Positions 9,380 through 17,209 of a stretch of DNA of 64,000 nucleotides are shown here, piece by piece (the first letter of the stretch is position 1; every line of letters starts with the position of its first letter). Origin of the DNA: Psychrobacter glacincola (GTDB lineage: Bacteria > Pseudomonadota > Gammaproteobacteria > Pseudomonadales > Moraxellaceae); the NCBI RefSeq assembly GCF_904846215.1, contig NZ_CAJGZK010000017.1, positions 1 through 64,000 on the forward strand, written 5' to 3'. The notes under the pieces are model-generated. The model was not told where the DNA came from and ran no database searches. It saw only the letters and a program-made list of their open reading frames with translations. The translations under genes and the position numbers were made by a program.

Positions 9380-10498
9380 ATGAGCTCATCACGTAATAGG
9401 GTAAATGCTATGCCCACGCATCCAATGGCCAGCTATACAAAGTCGACACGTCTATTTGCTTTATATCAATGTCTGCCTCGTAGTGAAGCGGATGCTGTGT
9501 CACTGACAGAGTTGATGATTGGTTATGGTGATAATCCAGATAATTTCGCTAATGAGCGTAAAAACTTAGAGAACGATCTGATTGGCTTAAATCAAATCTT
9601 TAACGGTATTTTTTATAGTGATGCATTAGTTCGAGTACCGGAATGGGGGCAAAATATCAGCGGACAAACAGCACGCTTTTATATTGAACCGAGCTTTAGT
9701 ATCGACGTTCTTAACGAGCAAACAGTGTTCTTTTGGGAGATGCTTGATAAATATACTGCAAACTATTTACCAGTGTCTTTTAAACAAGGGATCACAGCTA
9801 AGCTCACTCAACTACGTCGACAGGATAAGGAGAGTTTCCATCAAAGCGAGCTTGGGCAATGGCAAAATTATCTCATCACTTTACCTAGTATCGTGCAAGC
9901 ACCAAAGCTTGATAATGACGTGCTTGGCAGTATTCATCAAGCTTTGCTACAAAATCGTCAATTAAAAATAAGCTATCAAAGTAAATGGGAAGAAAAACCA
10001 ACTCAAAGAGTTGTTTATCCTAAAGGACTGATCTTTATTGACAATATGGTTTATCTCACAGGCTTTGATCCTACTGATGATCATATCGATGATGAAGTAC
10101 TGTTAAAAGCGCATCGTAATTTTGCAATCAATCGTATTACCGAGGCAGTAGTCATAGATAAGCCGATACCTGACTGGGTAGGGCGAGATACTTTTTCATT
10201 AGAGCATTTGCATAAACTGGGTAGGTTAGAGCCGACTGATAGTGCACAGATCAAACTGGTTTTAGAGGTACAAAGATATGCCTGTCAGCATTTATACGAG
10301 CGTCCGTTATCGATAGATCAAAAAATTATTGCTATCGATGACACTTGGAATCAAGTCAGTGCCACGGTTGCTAATACGCTTCGTCTGCAAGATTGGCTGG
10401 TAAGTATGTCACAGTTGTCTGTTGTCATTGAGCCACCAGTGCTAAAAACCGTAATTCTAGAGCGCTTACATAGTGCGTTAGAGTTATATGGAGATTAA
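9380..10498 (+). CDS. WYL-domain protein (transcriptional-regulator type)
   Basis: The protein is about 372 aa from the ATG at 9380; the same frame is open from a TTG at 9353. I prefer ATG because nothing like a ribosome site precedes the TTG. The N-terminal third contains a winged-helix-like region (STRLFALYQCLPRSEADAVSLTELM). The centre (about residues 185-275) is a WYL domain, with ISYQSKWEEKPTQRVVYPKGLIF and VYLTGFDPTDD followed by AHRNFAINRITEA. WYL domains sense ligands or nucleic acid and often regulate phage-defence or stress genes. A WYL regulator beside a phosphatase and nuclease-like gene is suggestive but not proof of a defence role. Confidence 0.8.
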   Translation: MSSSRNRVNAMPTHPMASYTKSTRLFALYQCLPRSEADAVSLTELMIGYGDNPDNFANERKNLENDLIGLNQIFNGIFYSDALVRVPEWGQNISGQTARFYIEPSFSIDVLNEQTVFFWEMLDKYTANYLPVSFKQGITAKLTQLRRQDKESFHQSELGQWQNYLITLPSIVQAPKLDNDVLGSIHQALLQNRQLKISYQSKWEEKPTQRVVYPKGLIFIDNMVYLTGFDPTDDHIDDEVLLKAHRNFAINRITEAVVIDKPIPDWVGRDTFSLEHLHKLGRLEPTDSAQIKLVLEVQRYACQHLYERPLSIDQKIIAIDDTWNQVSATVANTLRLQDWLVSMSQLSVVIEPPVLKTVILERLHSALELYGD

Positions 10499-10572
10499 GA
10501 TTCAGTTATTAATAATGTGATCTTAAATTATTTAACGAAGAGTTGATTCTCAACTTTAACAGGAAGTTTAAA

Positions 10573-11574
10573 ATGATAACAAACAATACTACTACTGCAA
10601 AACCATGGATGTCAGAGCTGTGGACATGGGCCGATGAGTATGGGATTTCTGAAAAGGATTTACCACGAAACGAAGCGCATCTATTGACGATAACAGAATT
10701 GGAGATCTGCTCTGACCAGATTACTGAGCTGCCTGAAAGTATTGGTTACTTACACAACCTAACCCATTTAGCCCTAAACTGCAAAGCGCTTGAACGTTTG
10801 CCAGAGTCTATAGGTCAATTAAGTCAGTTAGAGCGATTGACGATTACTAGTGATGAGGTTAAGCAACTTCCTGAGAGCTTTGCTAGGCTAATCAGTTTGA
10901 GTTCGCTAAATATTCCTACTCACTTAAGCAATCAGCTACCCACGACTCTTATGGATAAGTATCATAATGAAAATGAAACGTTATATATAGAGCGTATGGC
11001 TTTCACTTCGTTATATAGCCCCTTGGAAAAGAATTATGGCTTATCCTTTTTCGGGTTTGTTCTTATTAGTGATGATTGGAATGAAAAAGCACTAATTGAT
11101 TTAAAGTTCAAAGCAGCATTAGAGTTCTTACTCGTTTTGCAAACCACTGAACAAACTATTGATGATTTTGATGTGGTGGATGGCGTGATCATTTGCAAGC
11201 CTGATGAAGTACAAAAAATAATAAATATGTTTGAAACTACTTTCGACTATTCTGTGATGGCTATAGACTTTGGAGATGTTAGAGAAGCAATAAATTTTGC
11301 GAAACCTGCTAAATTTATACAAGCTAGTGCATTAGAAGTGTCTGAATCAGACAAAGTATTTAGTCAGATTATTGATCAAATTCCTAAAGAGATAACCGTA
11401 AAATCTGTGATGTTTCAAGTGGAAAGTAACCGTTATTTTACAGTGGATGAGTTCAAAGTTATGTCAGATACTATTGATAATATGGGTGCAGAGGATGAAC
11501 ATATTTTCTATAGTGCAAAAGTTGTCGATAAGCCTGAGCACTGTTGGATGGGTATGATATATATGGTTGGGTAG
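10573..11574 (+). CDS. leucine-rich-repeat protein with unknown C-terminal domain
   Basis: The protein is 333 aa from the ATG at 10573, chosen because AGGAAG lies seven bases upstream; an in-frame ATG at 10543 has none. Residues about 35-125 form three to four leucine-rich repeats of 23 residues (ITELPESIGYLHNLTHLALN, LERLPESIGQLSQLERLTIT, VKQLPESFARLISLSSLNIP). The following 200 residues (SLYSPLEKNYGLSFFGFVLI and onward) are not recognised and contain no membrane segment. LRR blocks bind other proteins. It sits between the WYL gene and the DUF1810 gene, in AT-rich DNA. Confidence 0.75.
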   Translation: MITNNTTTAKPWMSELWTWADEYGISEKDLPRNEAHLLTITELEICSDQITELPESIGYLHNLTHLALNCKALERLPESIGQLSQLERLTITSDEVKQLPESFARLISLSSLNIPTHLSNQLPTTLMDKYHNENETLYIERMAFTSLYSPLEKNYGLSFFGFVLISDDWNEKALIDLKFKAALEFLLVLQTTEQTIDDFDVVDGVIICKPDEVQKIINMFETTFDYSVMAIDFGDVREAINFAKPAKFIQASALEVSESDKVFSQIIDQIPKEITVKSVMFQVESNRYFTVDEFKVMSDTIDNMGAEDEHIFYSAKVVDKPEHCWMGMIYMVG

Positions 11575-11655
11575 TTTGGCGTAAGGTAATGGCTTGAATG
11601 AAATTGTGGACATCGTTTGCAAATGATTATTATTAAGTAGCAAGGAATACAGGAA

Positions 11656-12123
11656 ATGAAAACTACAAATAAGCATCTATTTGATGATTTTATTCAAGCT
11701 CAAAATACTGTTTATCCATCGGTTATTAAAGAGTTAACCGAAGGGCGTAAGCGGACCCATTGGATGTGGTTTATTTTCCCGCAAGTGAAAGGGTTGGGAC
11801 ACAGCACAATGGCTCGGCGTTTTGCAATTGAGAGTCTAGAGCAGGCAAAAGAGTATTTGCAGCACGATGTGCTTGGAGCACGGTTGAGAGAGTGTGCTGA
11901 ATTACTATTGCTACATCCTGATAAAAGCGCTTTAGAAATTTTCGGATCAATCGATACGCTGAAATTACACTCTTCGCTTACGTTGTTTACTTTGGCTTCC
12001 TCTAATAAAAAATGTGTTTTTGACGAGCTTTTGGATCAGTTTTACCGAAGCAGTTACGATATAAATACCATCAGAATGTTAATGCAATTAAGTGATTGGA
12101 AACAAACTCTATTAAAATCATAA
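11656..12123 (+). CDS. DUF1810 family protein
   Basis: The 155-aa length and the motifs DDFIQAQNTVYPSVIKEL, HWMWFIFPQVKGLGHSTMARRFAIESLEQAKEYLQH and LRECAELLLLHP are those of DUF1810 (calpastatin-like annotation in some databases). The fold is small and helical with no known enzymatic activity; related domains occur in nucleotide or ADP-ribose metabolism settings. It starts after a weak AGGAA. It is 21 bp upstream of the nuclease-like gene and probably co-transcribed. Confidence 0.85.
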   Translation: MKTTNKHLFDDFIQAQNTVYPSVIKELTEGRKRTHWMWFIFPQVKGLGHSTMARRFAIESLEQAKEYLQHDVLGARLRECAELLLLHPDKSALEIFGSIDTLKLHSSLTLFTLASSNKKCVFDELLDQFYRSSYDINTIRMLMQLSDWKQTLLKS

Positions 12124-12144
12124 TTTGTTAAAGGAGAAATGACT

Positions 12145-13383
12145 ATGAGTGAAGTTCAAAAATTAATAAATGAAGTAAGCCAAAAGGTTACGGCCTTAGA
12201 GACCGCGCAAGCACTCTATAGCAGACAGCTCTCACCAGACTTTAATACCTTTGAATACATCAACACTGATGAATTGGGACTTAGTCGTATATTAGCAGCT
12301 TTACTTGATCCAAAAGGTAGCCATGCTCAGCAAGAGATTTTTCTTAAGCTATTTATTGAACACTGCTTATCTACTATACACAAAGCACCTGAATGGCAGT
12401 CTTTTCTTAATAATATAGAGAAGACAAAGGTTTTATTGGAAGTAGTCACTGAAAAAATTAATAGCTCGCGCCGTATGGATATTTATCTGAACTGTCAGGT
12501 AGGCAGCGATAGCTATGGCATCTGCATTGAAAATAAGCCTTATGCAACAGATCAGTTCGAACAATTAAAAGATTATGCTATTGAGCTTAAGAAGAGACAC
12601 TCTAAAGCTTGGCATCTTATTTATATTAGTGAGTCTGATTATGGCCCAAGCGAATATAGTATCAAAGCTAATGAGTTAAAAGTTTTGACTGATGAAAATC
12701 AATTTAGCGCTGTAAAGTTTAGTGATTTAGTAGGTTGGCTCAAAGCATGTCAAGTCGAGTGCCAAAATCACAGCGTTAGTGAGTTTATTGCGCAGCTAAT
12801 TAAGTTTATTCAGAAGCAATTTATGGGGATAGAGGATATGAGCGAAAGTAATGCAGTTGTGGAAATTATTGGAAAAAATTCTGAGACTATTGATGCTAGT
12901 ATTAAAGTTTCTAATACTATTGATCAGATGAAAAGAGAACTCATAAAAAAGCTAAAAACTGACCTACTAAAAAAATGTGAGAAGACTCATTATAAACTAG
13001 ATATCAGTAATCTTGGAAAAGGTAAAAACTACGAGCAGATTAATTTTATAATACCAAACTATGATATCGGGTATATTTGCTTTGAATTCCAAGGCGCAAA
13101 TTTTGATCGTCCATGTTTAGGGATTAGATTTGCTTCAGAGGATTTGGTGAAATCTTCTTTAAATAAGGAGAAAATCAAAACAGTATTTGATATTGCTTTT
13201 AGTGATAAGAAAATTTGGAATACGAAGCTTTGGCCAGCCGGCTACAATTTTCAACCCCAAGACTGGAAAGGTTCAAGCGAGGCGTGGCTTATGATTAATA
13301 ACGACACAATGGCAGATAAAATATTGGAAGAAATGGACAAAGTTTATCAAGTATTGAATGAAAATAGTTGTTTTAATCATTGA
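12145..13383 (+). CDS. PD-(D/E)XK nuclease superfamily protein (PDDEXK_4-like)
   Basis: The protein is 412 aa from the ATG at 12145, preferred over 12139 because AAGGAG then sits eight bases away. EYINTDELGLSRILAALLDPKGSHAQ (about residues 33-58) is the usual N-terminal segment of this family. RRMDIYL near 112 and CIENKPYATDQFEQLKDY near 130 give the D...ExK nuclease core (Asp, Glu, Lys). The family is widespread in defence and mobile islands. Which substrate it cuts, or whether it cuts, is unknown. It is last in the run of same-strand genes before the IS3 element. Confidence 0.8.
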   Translation: MSEVQKLINEVSQKVTALETAQALYSRQLSPDFNTFEYINTDELGLSRILAALLDPKGSHAQQEIFLKLFIEHCLSTIHKAPEWQSFLNNIEKTKVLLEVVTEKINSSRRMDIYLNCQVGSDSYGICIENKPYATDQFEQLKDYAIELKKRHSKAWHLIYISESDYGPSEYSIKANELKVLTDENQFSAVKFSDLVGWLKACQVECQNHSVSEFIAQLIKFIQKQFMGIEDMSESNAVVEIIGKNSETIDASIKVSNTIDQMKRELIKKLKTDLLKKCEKTHYKLDISNLGKGKNYEQINFIIPNYDIGYICFEFQGANFDRPCLGIRFASEDLVKSSLNKEKIKTVFDIAFSDKKIWNTKLWPAGYNFQPQDWKGSSEAWLMINNDTMADKILEEMDKVYQVLNENSCFNH

Positions 13384-13460
13384 TTTCGTCTCCTAGATGA
13401 AACTATTACAACAGTACACAATATCAACTCTAATTCCTTCAAAATAGAGACAGCTAGACT

Positions 13461-13628
13461 ATGACTACTAAAACTATTCAAGACTATCTAGCCAAACAAC
13501 AGGTACTTGATGAGCAGACCATCGTAACAGAGGATACTGATTACGTCGATCTCGACACTATGGATAAAGAGGCTTTGCAAGAGGTGAGCTATGCTGAAGA
13601 AACCGTAGAGATAAACTTGGTAAACTAA
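13461..13628 (+). pseudogene. small gene truncated by the IS3 left end
   Basis: A 55-codon frame starts MTTKTIQDYLAKQQVLDEQT and is rich in acidic residues (VTEDTDYVDLDTMDKEALQE). From about codon 42 the codons lie inside the IS3 left terminal repeat, which starts at 13585, so the last residues are IS-derived. The native 3' part is not seen beyond the IS right end. The original product is unknown. It is either a stub or a small accessory gene with a replaced tail. Confidence 0.4.
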
Positions 13629-13649
13629 GCACAACAACTGGAGTTTACC

Positions 13650-13946
13650 ATGCCCAAGAAATTAAGAACCTACAGTACAGAATTTAAAGCTGAAGCGGTT
13701 AAGAAGATAGAAGACAATAATGGCAATATCTCAGCTACCGCAAAGCAGCTTGGTATAGCCATGCAAACCTTATCTAGCTGGCACAATAAAGCCAATCAGG
13801 GCAAGCTTGCAGGAACTGAACAGTACGATCCGCAGCTTATGGCAGTGATGGAAGAAAACAAGCGTCTCAAACGACAACTCAAAGTAGCTGAGGAGGAGCG
13901 CGAGATACTAAAAAAGGCCACCGCGTACTTTGCGAAAAACAGTTAG
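13650..13946 (+). CDS. IS3-family transposase OrfA
   Basis: The 98-aa protein has an N-terminal helix-turn-helix (RTYSTEFKAEAVKKIEDNNGN, then AKQLGIAMQTLSSWHNKA) followed by a leucine-zipper-like coiled coil (MEENKRLKRQLKVAEEEREILKKATAYFAKN). It binds the IS ends and regulates transposition. Near its 3' end lies an A AAA AAG slippery heptamer in the correct frame for making the OrfAB fusion. Confidence 0.93.
   Translation: MPKKLRTYSTEFKAEAVKKIEDNNGNISATAKQLGIAMQTLSSWHNKANQGKLAGTEQYDPQLMAVMEENKRLKRQLKVAEEEREILKKATAYFAKNS
13910..13916 (+). promoter_or_regulatory. programmed -1 frameshift site in the IS3 transposase
   Basis: The heptamer A AAA AAG is aligned with the OrfA reading frame (codons CTA AAA AAG GCC). 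A -1 slip here continues in the orfB frame without a stop through to codons near 13946, so it can yield full-length OrfAB. This is the standard mode for IS3-family transposase production. No stimulatory structure was assessed. Confidence 0.8.
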
Positions 13947-14815
13947 TGAAGTACGCCTTTATAAAAACTAATAGACAGGTCTTTAGTATCGTCTCTATGT
14001 GCGGTGTACTGAGTGTTAAGTCGTCAAGCTACTACGATTGGATTAATCGTGATATCAGCGACCAACAAATACATCGCAACCATTGTGAGCTACTGGTTAA
14101 AGCCGCTCACAGTGAAACTTGTGAGCGCTACGGTGTTGATCGATTGCATGCAAAGCTGATAGAGCAAGGGTTTGATATTAGCTTATACATGGTCAGAAGC
14201 ATCTTTGATGAACATGGTATCAAATGCCGTCGTCATAAACGCTTTAAAGTCACCACCGACTCAAACCATAACAAGCTAGTCTATCCAAACGTGCTGGAAC
14301 AGCAGTTTAATGCTAAGCGTCCTAATGAGTCTTGGGTCAGTGATATTACTTATATCTGGACCAACGAGCGCTGGTTGTACTTAGCTGGACTAAAAGACCT
14401 CTACACCAAAGAGCTGGTCGGCTACGCCATTAATAAGCGCATGACAGCGGATTTAGTATGCCGTGCACTCAATATGGCAATCAAGAACAAACGTCCAAGC
14501 AAAGGGCTAATCGTTCATTCAGACAGAGGCAGTCAGTACTGTAGCCACGCGTACCATAAGATCATCAAGCAGCAGCAGTTTACAGGCTCGATGAGTGGTA
14601 AAGGTAATTGCTTTGATAACGCGCCAATAGAAAGCTTCTGGGGCGTGTTGAAGAATGAGTTGGTGTATCACCAAGACTATAAAACAAGGTTTGCAGCCAT
14701 CAGCGATATCATTGGATATATTGAGCTGTACTATCACCAAACGAGGATTCAAAAGGGCTTGGGCTATAAGTCGCCAAGACAGGTGTGGTTTGACTTTTAT
14801 CGTCAGGCTGCGTAA
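13946..14815 (+). CDS. IS3-family transposase OrfB (DDE catalytic domain)
   Basis: The 289-aa frame begins at a GTG at 13946 if expressed alone, but is more likely read as the OrfAB fusion after frameshifting. It has the HTH_21 region (HCELLVKAAHSETCERYGVDRLHAKL) and the rve integrase core. The DDE triad is visible as WVSDITYI, HSDRGSQY and NAPIESFWGVLKNE. All catalytic residues are present and no internal stop interrupts it, so it is probably active. Confidence 0.93.
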   Translation: MKYAFIKTNRQVFSIVSMCGVLSVKSSSYYDWINRDISDQQIHRNHCELLVKAAHSETCERYGVDRLHAKLIEQGFDISLYMVRSIFDEHGIKCRRHKRFKVTTDSNHNKLVYPNVLEQQFNAKRPNESWVSDITYIWTNERWLYLAGLKDLYTKELVGYAINKRMTADLVCRALNMAIKNKRPSKGLIVHSDRGSQYCSHAYHKIIKQQQFTGSMSGKGNCFDNAPIESFWGVLKNELVYHQDYKTRFAAISDIIGYIELYYHQTRIQKGLGYKSPRQVWFDFYRQAA

Positions 14816-14881
14816 CTAAAATCTCCCAAGTCTATGTGTACGGATTTGACGGCAGGGGTCACTCTTCATAATTAATGATTT

Positions 14882-16126
14882 TCATTGTGACGTCTCCTTG
14901 TCAGTTTGTGAGTCCCTGATTAGTGCTTCACCTTCAGAGCTATTCGATGCGCTGGTTAGCTTCTCCTTGCTCGCGAGTAGCAAGTTATCCATCGCTGAGC
15001 CATCCTGACGGGTAATGTCAGGTACATAGCGGCTATACACCCGAAACAGCATCTCCGTACTACTATGACCCATCTGCCGAGCAATCCACTCAGGGCTCTC
15101 ACCAGCAGCCAGCCAAAGCGTCGCTGCCGTGTGCCGAGTCTGATAAGCCCGCCTATGTTTCAGACCGAGTAGGGCAAGCGTGGGTTTCCACACCCGCCGG
15201 TTCACATTGCGATACTCCATCGGATTGCCTTGTGAGTTGCAAAACACAAACTCTGACTTACCAAAGGTGCGTGCCTTCTGCTCTAGTAGGGCGTCATACA
15301 CTAACTGTGACATCGCAATATCACGTTGCGAGCCTAACGTCTTCGTTGGACCCATCTCACCATTTACTAATGCACCACGGATACTGATCTCACGGCGATC
15401 AAAATTAATACAGTCCCACTTAAGCCCATCAATCTCACTGGTACGCATCCCGGTAAAGAAGCGAATGGTGTAGTAGGGCTTATAGTCAGCACGGACATGC
15501 TTTAAAATCAGCCATACCTCACTCAATGTAAACGGATTTACATCCGGACGAGCTTGCTTAAGATTCTTAATATTTTTATAAGGCATCTCAAACTCATGGC
15601 GATCTGATGCTTCTTCTAGTATCATACGAAGTAGTATCATAATCTGATTGATTCGTGCTACTGACAGACTTGACTGACCATCTTTACCGTAACGAACTTT
15701 GGCGAGGGAGCTACGGAAGGTCAGCAAGTCTGATTTTTTTATAGCATGTACTGCTTTACCACCAAACTCAGGCAATAAGTACTTATCAAGAATAATCTGT
15801 GTCTTTTGCCGATAGCTTGGCCGCCATTCAATCTTCTTCTCCTCATACCAAATATCGACAAACTGTCTAAAGGTAGGATTGCGACTGATACAAGCTTCCG
15901 CTCTATCGGCCAGTGCTGTCATCTCTTTTAGACGAGTACTCTTCGGAAAGTAGGCGCCATAGTCGAAGATGCCTAGGGTTATTTCTGCGTCTATTTTTTT
16001 CAAAACAGTCGCTAATTTTCTTCTGTTAGCTGGGTTATCTTCTAAGCTAGTCTTTTCTCGACAACGTATACCTAGGTAGTAGAAGTCGGCAATTAGTTTG
16101 CCAAACCGTCCTTGTATAGTAGCCAT
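14882..16126 (-). CDS. tyrosine recombinase / phage-type integrase
   Basis: The 414-aa integrase has an N-terminal arm-DNA-binding domain (about 1-75, IQGRFGKLIADFYYLGIRCREK), a SAM-like core-binding domain (about 85-180) and the C-terminal catalytic domain. Catalytic residues are the Arg in FFTGMRTSEIDGLKW, the AYQTRHTAATLW box, MGHSS, and the nucleophile Tyr in FRVYSRYVPD. An AAGGAG ribosome site precedes the ATG. With the excisionase-like gene upstream and the XRE gene divergent, it forms the recombination module of an integrated element. tRNA-Gly, 1.1 kb away, is a candidate attachment site. Confidence 0.9.
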   Translation of the reverse strand: MATIQGRFGKLIADFYYLGIRCREKTSLEDNPANRRKLATVLKKIDAEITLGIFDYGAYFPKSTRLKEMTALADRAEACISRNPTFRQFVDIWYEEKKIEWRPSYRQKTQIILDKYLLPEFGGKAVHAIKKSDLLTFRSSLAKVRYGKDGQSSLSVARINQIMILLRMILEEASDRHEFEMPYKNIKNLKQARPDVNPFTLSEVWLILKHVRADYKPYYTIRFFTGMRTSEIDGLKWDCINFDRREISIRGALVNGEMGPTKTLGSQRDIAMSQLVYDALLEQKARTFGKSEFVFCNSQGNPMEYRNVNRRVWKPTLALLGLKHRRAYQTRHTAATLWLAAGESPEWIARQMGHSSTEMLFRVYSRYVPDITRQDGSAMDNLLLASKEKLTSASNSSEGEALIRDSQTDKETSQ

Positions 16127-16143
16127 GATAAATCTCCTTATTT

Positions 16144-16359
16144 TTATTGAAGTGCCATACCATTGATAGCGCTCATAACAGGTTTACACATATCCTCTTC
16201 GATACGCTCCCATACATATAAAATCTTGCGACCGCCAAAAGGACGAATGTAATGAATGTTCTCAATCAAAACGGTGTCTTTCATTTGATTGCGGATAGTA
16301 CGTGCGTCGTACTTGATGCGTTCAGCTAACTCATCAGTTGTTAAATAAGTATTGCTCAT
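16144..16359 (-). CDS. excisionase-like / AlpA-type DNA-binding protein
   Basis: The 71-aa protein begins MSNTYLTTDELAERIKYDART and has a winged-helix architecture (helix-turn-helix, then the beta-wing HYIRPFGGRKILYVWERIEE), as in excisionases and AlpA regulators. It is 17 bp upstream of the integrase on the same strand and so probably co-transcribed. The likely job is to bend attachment-site DNA for excision or to control the integrase. Its leader shares GAAAAGAGGTAA with the divergent XRE gene. Confidence 0.75.
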   Translation of the reverse strand: MSNTYLTTDELAERIKYDARTIRNQMKDTVLIENIHYIRPFGGRKILYVWERIEEDMCKPVMSAINGMALQ

Positions 16360-16364
16360 GGTAT

Positions 16365-16376
16365 TTACCTCTTTTC
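16365..16376 (-). promoter_or_regulatory. shared leader motif overlapping the excisionase ribosome site
   Basis: Read on the minus strand, GAAAAGAGGTAA lies directly before the excisionase-like start and contains its AGAGG ribosome site. The identical 12 bp precede the XRE gene on the other strand (16539-16550), within a palindrome. A repressor that recognises it would cover both ribosome sites. Confidence 0.5.
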
Positions 16377-16461
16377 AGTTATTAAGTCATCGCATTAAGT
16401 GATAGAATAAAAATTATTTTATCAACTTGTAAGAATGCACCTTGAAGTAATCAGTAATTAT

Positions 16462-16479
16462 TTACCCGCTTAAAGGTAA
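16462..16479. promoter_or_regulatory. putative XRE operator O1 (TTACC-N8-GGTAA)
   Basis: TTACCCGCTTAAAGGTAA is an 18-bp palindromic site in the divergent promoter region between the excisionase-like and XRE genes. It matches a second site at 16533 in arms and spacing, and its location fits autoregulation by the XRE protein. Confidence 0.55.
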
Positions 16480-16532
16480 TTAATAACCGATTTGTGTACT
16501 ATATTATCTTTTTACCTCAATGTAAAGCATTT

Positions 16533-16550
16533 TTACCCGAAAAGAGGTAA
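16533..16550. promoter_or_regulatory. putative XRE operator O2 (TTACC-N8-GGTAA)
   Basis: TTACCCGAAAAGAGGTAA has the same arms and 8-bp spacer as O1, sits 71 bp from it, and overlaps the ribosome site of the XRE gene (AGAGGTAATAATT ATG). A related half palindrome TTTACCTCAATGTAAA lies between them at 16511-16526. Confidence 0.55.
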
Positions 16551-16555
16551 TAATT

Positions 16556-16780
16556 ATGATTGTGTCTAAACTCCCTGTTATTCTGGCAGAGAAAAAACTG
16601 CGCGTAGCAGATGTTGTAAGGGCAACAGGCATGAGTAAATCAACACTTCATAAGCTATACAATGAAGAGTCATCAAGAATTGATTTCAATACTATCGACC
16701 AGTTATGTGAGTTTTTAGACGTACAGGTGGGTGACTTATTTATTTATACGCCAAATCCTAAAGATGATGAAGAGTCTTGA
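16556..16780 (+). CDS. XRE-family helix-turn-helix regulator (Cro/CI type)
   Basis: The 74-aa protein is essentially one HTH_26 domain (LPVILAEKKLRVADVVRATG, then MSKSTLHKLYNEESSRIDFNTIDQLCEFLDVQVGDLF). It is transcribed away from the excisionase-integrase pair, as lysogeny-type switches are. Palindromic TTACC-N8-GGTAA sites upstream are probable operators. A perfect 18-bp terminator hairpin lies about 170 bp downstream. Confidence 0.85.
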   Translation: MIVSKLPVILAEKKLRVADVVRATGMSKSTLHKLYNEESSRIDFNTIDQLCEFLDVQVGDLFIYTPNPKDDEES

Positions 16781-16899
16781 AGATATACAGAGTTGAAAAA
16801 GATGCGCAGAGGAATAAGTGGCAGAGCCTTATATATATGACGTTCCAAAGCATGAAATTAAGGTTGGGGTTATTTTTTATATCTACTTTTTCATGATTT

Positions 16900-16917
16900 G
16901 GTCACGTTTTGGTCACG
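16900..16917. repeat. phased GGTCACG iterons, cluster 1
   Basis: Two GGTCACG heptamers start at 16900 and 16911, 11 bp apart. The surrounding 19 bp (TGGTCACGTTTTGGTCACG) are repeated exactly in cluster 2. Confidence 0.7.
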
Positions 16918-16952
16918 CTATGAGCTTAATTTAAAAAAAGCATTGGAAAAGG

Positions 16953-16991
16953 AAAAACGATGCTAAGAAAATATTTCTTAGCATCGTTTTT
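16953..16991. terminator. perfect 18-bp hairpin terminator
   Basis: AAAAACGATGCTAAGAAA pairs perfectly with TTTCTTAGCATCGTTTTT across a 3-nt loop. Runs of A and T on both sides mean it could end transcription in both directions. It lies downstream of the XRE gene. Confidence 0.85.
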
Positions 16992-17046
16992 TATAAAGAT
17001 AAGAGTAATAAGTTGGGGTCAATTATAGAATCAGTGTTTATATGGT

Positions 17047-17075
17047 GGACACGAAATGGTCACGTTTTGGTCACG
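17047..17075. repeat. phased GGWCACG iterons, cluster 2
   Basis: GGACACG (17047), GGTCACG (17058) and GGTCACG (17069) follow at exact 11-bp steps, one helical turn, in the same orientation as cluster 1. They are candidates for integrase or excisionase arm-binding sites. Confidence 0.65.
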
Positions 17076-17172
17076 GTGCTGATTTTTGAGCTTTTAATAT
17101 GTTAGATAAACTTAGCAATCAGACTGAATAGCCAATAATGAAAATAGCTACAACCCCCGAAAATTAGACAAA

Positions 17173-17202
17173 AAAAAGCCTCACTGTTAAGTGAGGCTTT
17201 TT
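17173..17202. terminator. bidirectional terminator beside tRNA-Gly
   Basis: AAAAAGCCTCACT / AGTGAGGCTTTTT with a GTTA loop lies 8 bp past the 3' end of the minus-strand tRNA-Gly gene and would terminate it. Confidence 0.85.
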
Positions 17203-17209
17203 AAGTATT

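Larger units (their letters stand above)
13585..14861 (+). mobile_element. intact IS3-family insertion sequence
   Basis: The element is 1277 bp with two overlapping transposase frames. Ends are imperfect inverted repeats: left TGAGCTATGCTGAAGAAACC, right (reverse complement) TGACCCCTGCCGTCAAATCC, both continuing into CCGTA...ACTTGG. The left repeat has drifted more. I see no matching target-site duplication (left flank ...AAGAGG, right flank CTCTTC...), which suggests an old insertion or a rearranged flank. Two remnants of related elements lie at 6234-6412. Confidence 0.85.
16781..17209. other. non-coding right flank of the integrase module
   Basis: About 430 bp without a credible gene. It contains two clusters of GGTCACG heptamers (16900 and 17047), the terminator hairpin at 16953 and the terminator at 17173. 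The arrangement resembles the arm-site-rich attachment region of an integrative element next to tRNA-Gly. Confidence 0.6.

Noticed and set aside
9353..9380. TTG start for the WYL gene overlapping the phosphatase stop
   Set aside because: No ribosome site precedes the TTG; the ATG at 9380 was kept, though coupling means the TTG cannot be excluded.
13585..14861. Target-site duplication for the IS3 element
   Set aside because: The 3-4 bp flanks do not match (AGG versus CTC), so none is reported.
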